DNA of 64,000 nucleotides from Yokenella regensburgei ATCC 49455 (GTDB lineage: Bacteria; Pseudomonadota; Gammaproteobacteria; Enterobacterales; Enterobacteriaceae), in assembly GCF_000735455.1 (NCBI RefSeq), contig NZ_JMPS01000010.1:124001-188000 (forward strand), given 5' to 3'. Under the pieces are notes generated by a model. The model was not told where the DNA came from, made no database searches, and saw nothing but the letters and a program-made list of their open reading frames with translations. This document shows positions 63,410 to 64,000 of the stretch, piece after piece; position 1 is the first letter of the stretch, and each line of letters starts with the position of its first letter. A program made the position numbers and the translations under genes.

Positions 63410-64000
63410 TTACGCAAGCAGGCGGTAGCCTGGCAGGGTGAGGAAGTCGATTAAGTCATCTGATGTGGTGATTTGCTCCATCAGGCGCGCGGCATCGTCA
63501 AAACGTCCGCTGCTGAAGCGGTGCTCGCCGAGCTCGTCCTGAATAACCAGCATCTCTTCAGCCAGCATCTGGCGGAATAAGGCTTTGGTCACAGGCTTTT
63601 CGTTGCTGAGCGTTTTCTGGTGATGGATCCACTGCCAGATAGAGGTACGGGAGATTTCCGCCGTGGCGGCGTCTTCCATCAGGCCATAGATAGGCACGCA
63701 GCCGTTACCCGAGATCCATGCCTCGATGTACTGCACCGCGACGCGAATATTGGCGCGCATTCCCTCTTCGGTGCGCGGGCCATCACAAGGTTCCAGCAGC
63801 TGTTCAGCGGTAATCGGTGCATCGGCCTCGCGGCTGACCGACAGCTGATTTGGCTTATCGCCCAGTACGCTGTTGAACACCGCCATGGCGGTATCAGCCA
63901 GTCCCGGATGGGCAATCCAGGTACCGTCGTGGCCGTTCTTCGCTTCCAGCTCTTTATCCGCCTTCACTTTGTTCAGCACCTGATTGTTGCGCTCAGGATC
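63410..64000 (-). CDS. aceB: Malate synthase A AceB (5' end outside window)
   Basis: The C-terminal 196 residues of malate synthase A (E. coli 533), which condenses glyoxylate with acetyl-CoA to malate. The frame stays open to the window edge and reads [33 protein letters not shown], continuous with E. coli AceB, so the gene simply runs off the end. The catalytic Asp region near the C-terminus ([48 protein letters not shown]) is intact, ending PGYRLLA. It is the first gene of aceBAK; the IclR-controlled promoter lies beyond the window. Confidence 0.97.
   Translation of the reverse strand, partial: DPERNNQVLNKVKADKELEAKNGHDGTWIAHPGLADTAMAVFNSVLGDKPNQLSVSREADAPITAEQLLEPCDGPRTEEGMRANIRVAVQYIEAWISGNGCVPIYGLMEDAATAEISRTSIWQWIHHQKTLSNEKPVTKALFRQMLAEEMLVIQDELGEHRFSSGRFDDAARLMEQITTSDDLIDFLTLPGYRLLA

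Overview
The window is chromosomal DNA of a member of the Enterobacteriaceae, most likely Enterobacter or a close relative such as Lelliottia or Leclercia. Nearly every protein is highly similar to its E. coli K-12 counterpart, and the gene order is that of the E. coli 90-92 minute region read in one direction from actP to aceB. The differences are family-typical gains and losses: an LrgA/LrgB pair with a LysR regulator beside actP, a second MltF-like transglycosylase beside ssb, a TraF-like barrel and a cupin beside zur, and no xylE, yjbJ, yjbL or yjbM. The species call is inference; no rRNA or other marker is in the window.

Layout. 0-13 kb: acetate permease (5' end off the window), lrgAB with divergent LysR gene, antiporter yjcE, purine permease ghxP, a GST, the sRNA SraL/RyjA, the redox pair soxR/soxS, pdeC, yjcB, and an MltF-like enzyme. 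13-24 kb: divergent ssb/uvrA under an SOS box, an uncharacterised lipoprotein/small-protein pair, yjbR, aphA, tyrB, alr, dnaB, qorA. 24-34 kb: pspG, dusA, TraF-like protein, cupin, zur, dinF-lexA with two SOS boxes, dgkA, plsB, ubiC-ubiA. 34-42 kb: the maltose regulon, malK-lamB-malM diverging from malE-malF-malG. 42-50 kb: psiE, an AT-rich stretch with two small membrane-protein frames, the yjbEFGH exopolysaccharide operon, pgi. 50-64 kb: lysC, yjbD, rluF, a toxin/antitoxin-like pair, yjbB, metH, iclR, and the glyoxylate operon aceBAK (aceB 5' end off the window).

Functional themes: acetate and glyoxylate use (actP, aceBAK, iclR), redox and SOS defence (soxRS, uvrA, ssb, lexA, dinF), maltodextrin uptake, ubiquinone and phospholipid synthesis, and amino-acid synthesis (tyrB, lysC, metH).

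The most notable observations are regulatory. The lysC leader shows no recognisable lysine riboswitch; a 124-bp imperfect palindrome of an interspersed-repeat type lies directly between a good promoter and the conserved distal leader. A second, short palindrome family (CCCTCTCCC arms) occurs five times, including the malE-malF and aceA-aceK junctions where E. coli carries REP elements; one copy appears to supply the stop codon and last residues of AceK, and another supplies purine-rich sequence at the aceK ribosome-binding site. No phage, insertion sequence, CRISPR array, tRNA or rRNA was seen.
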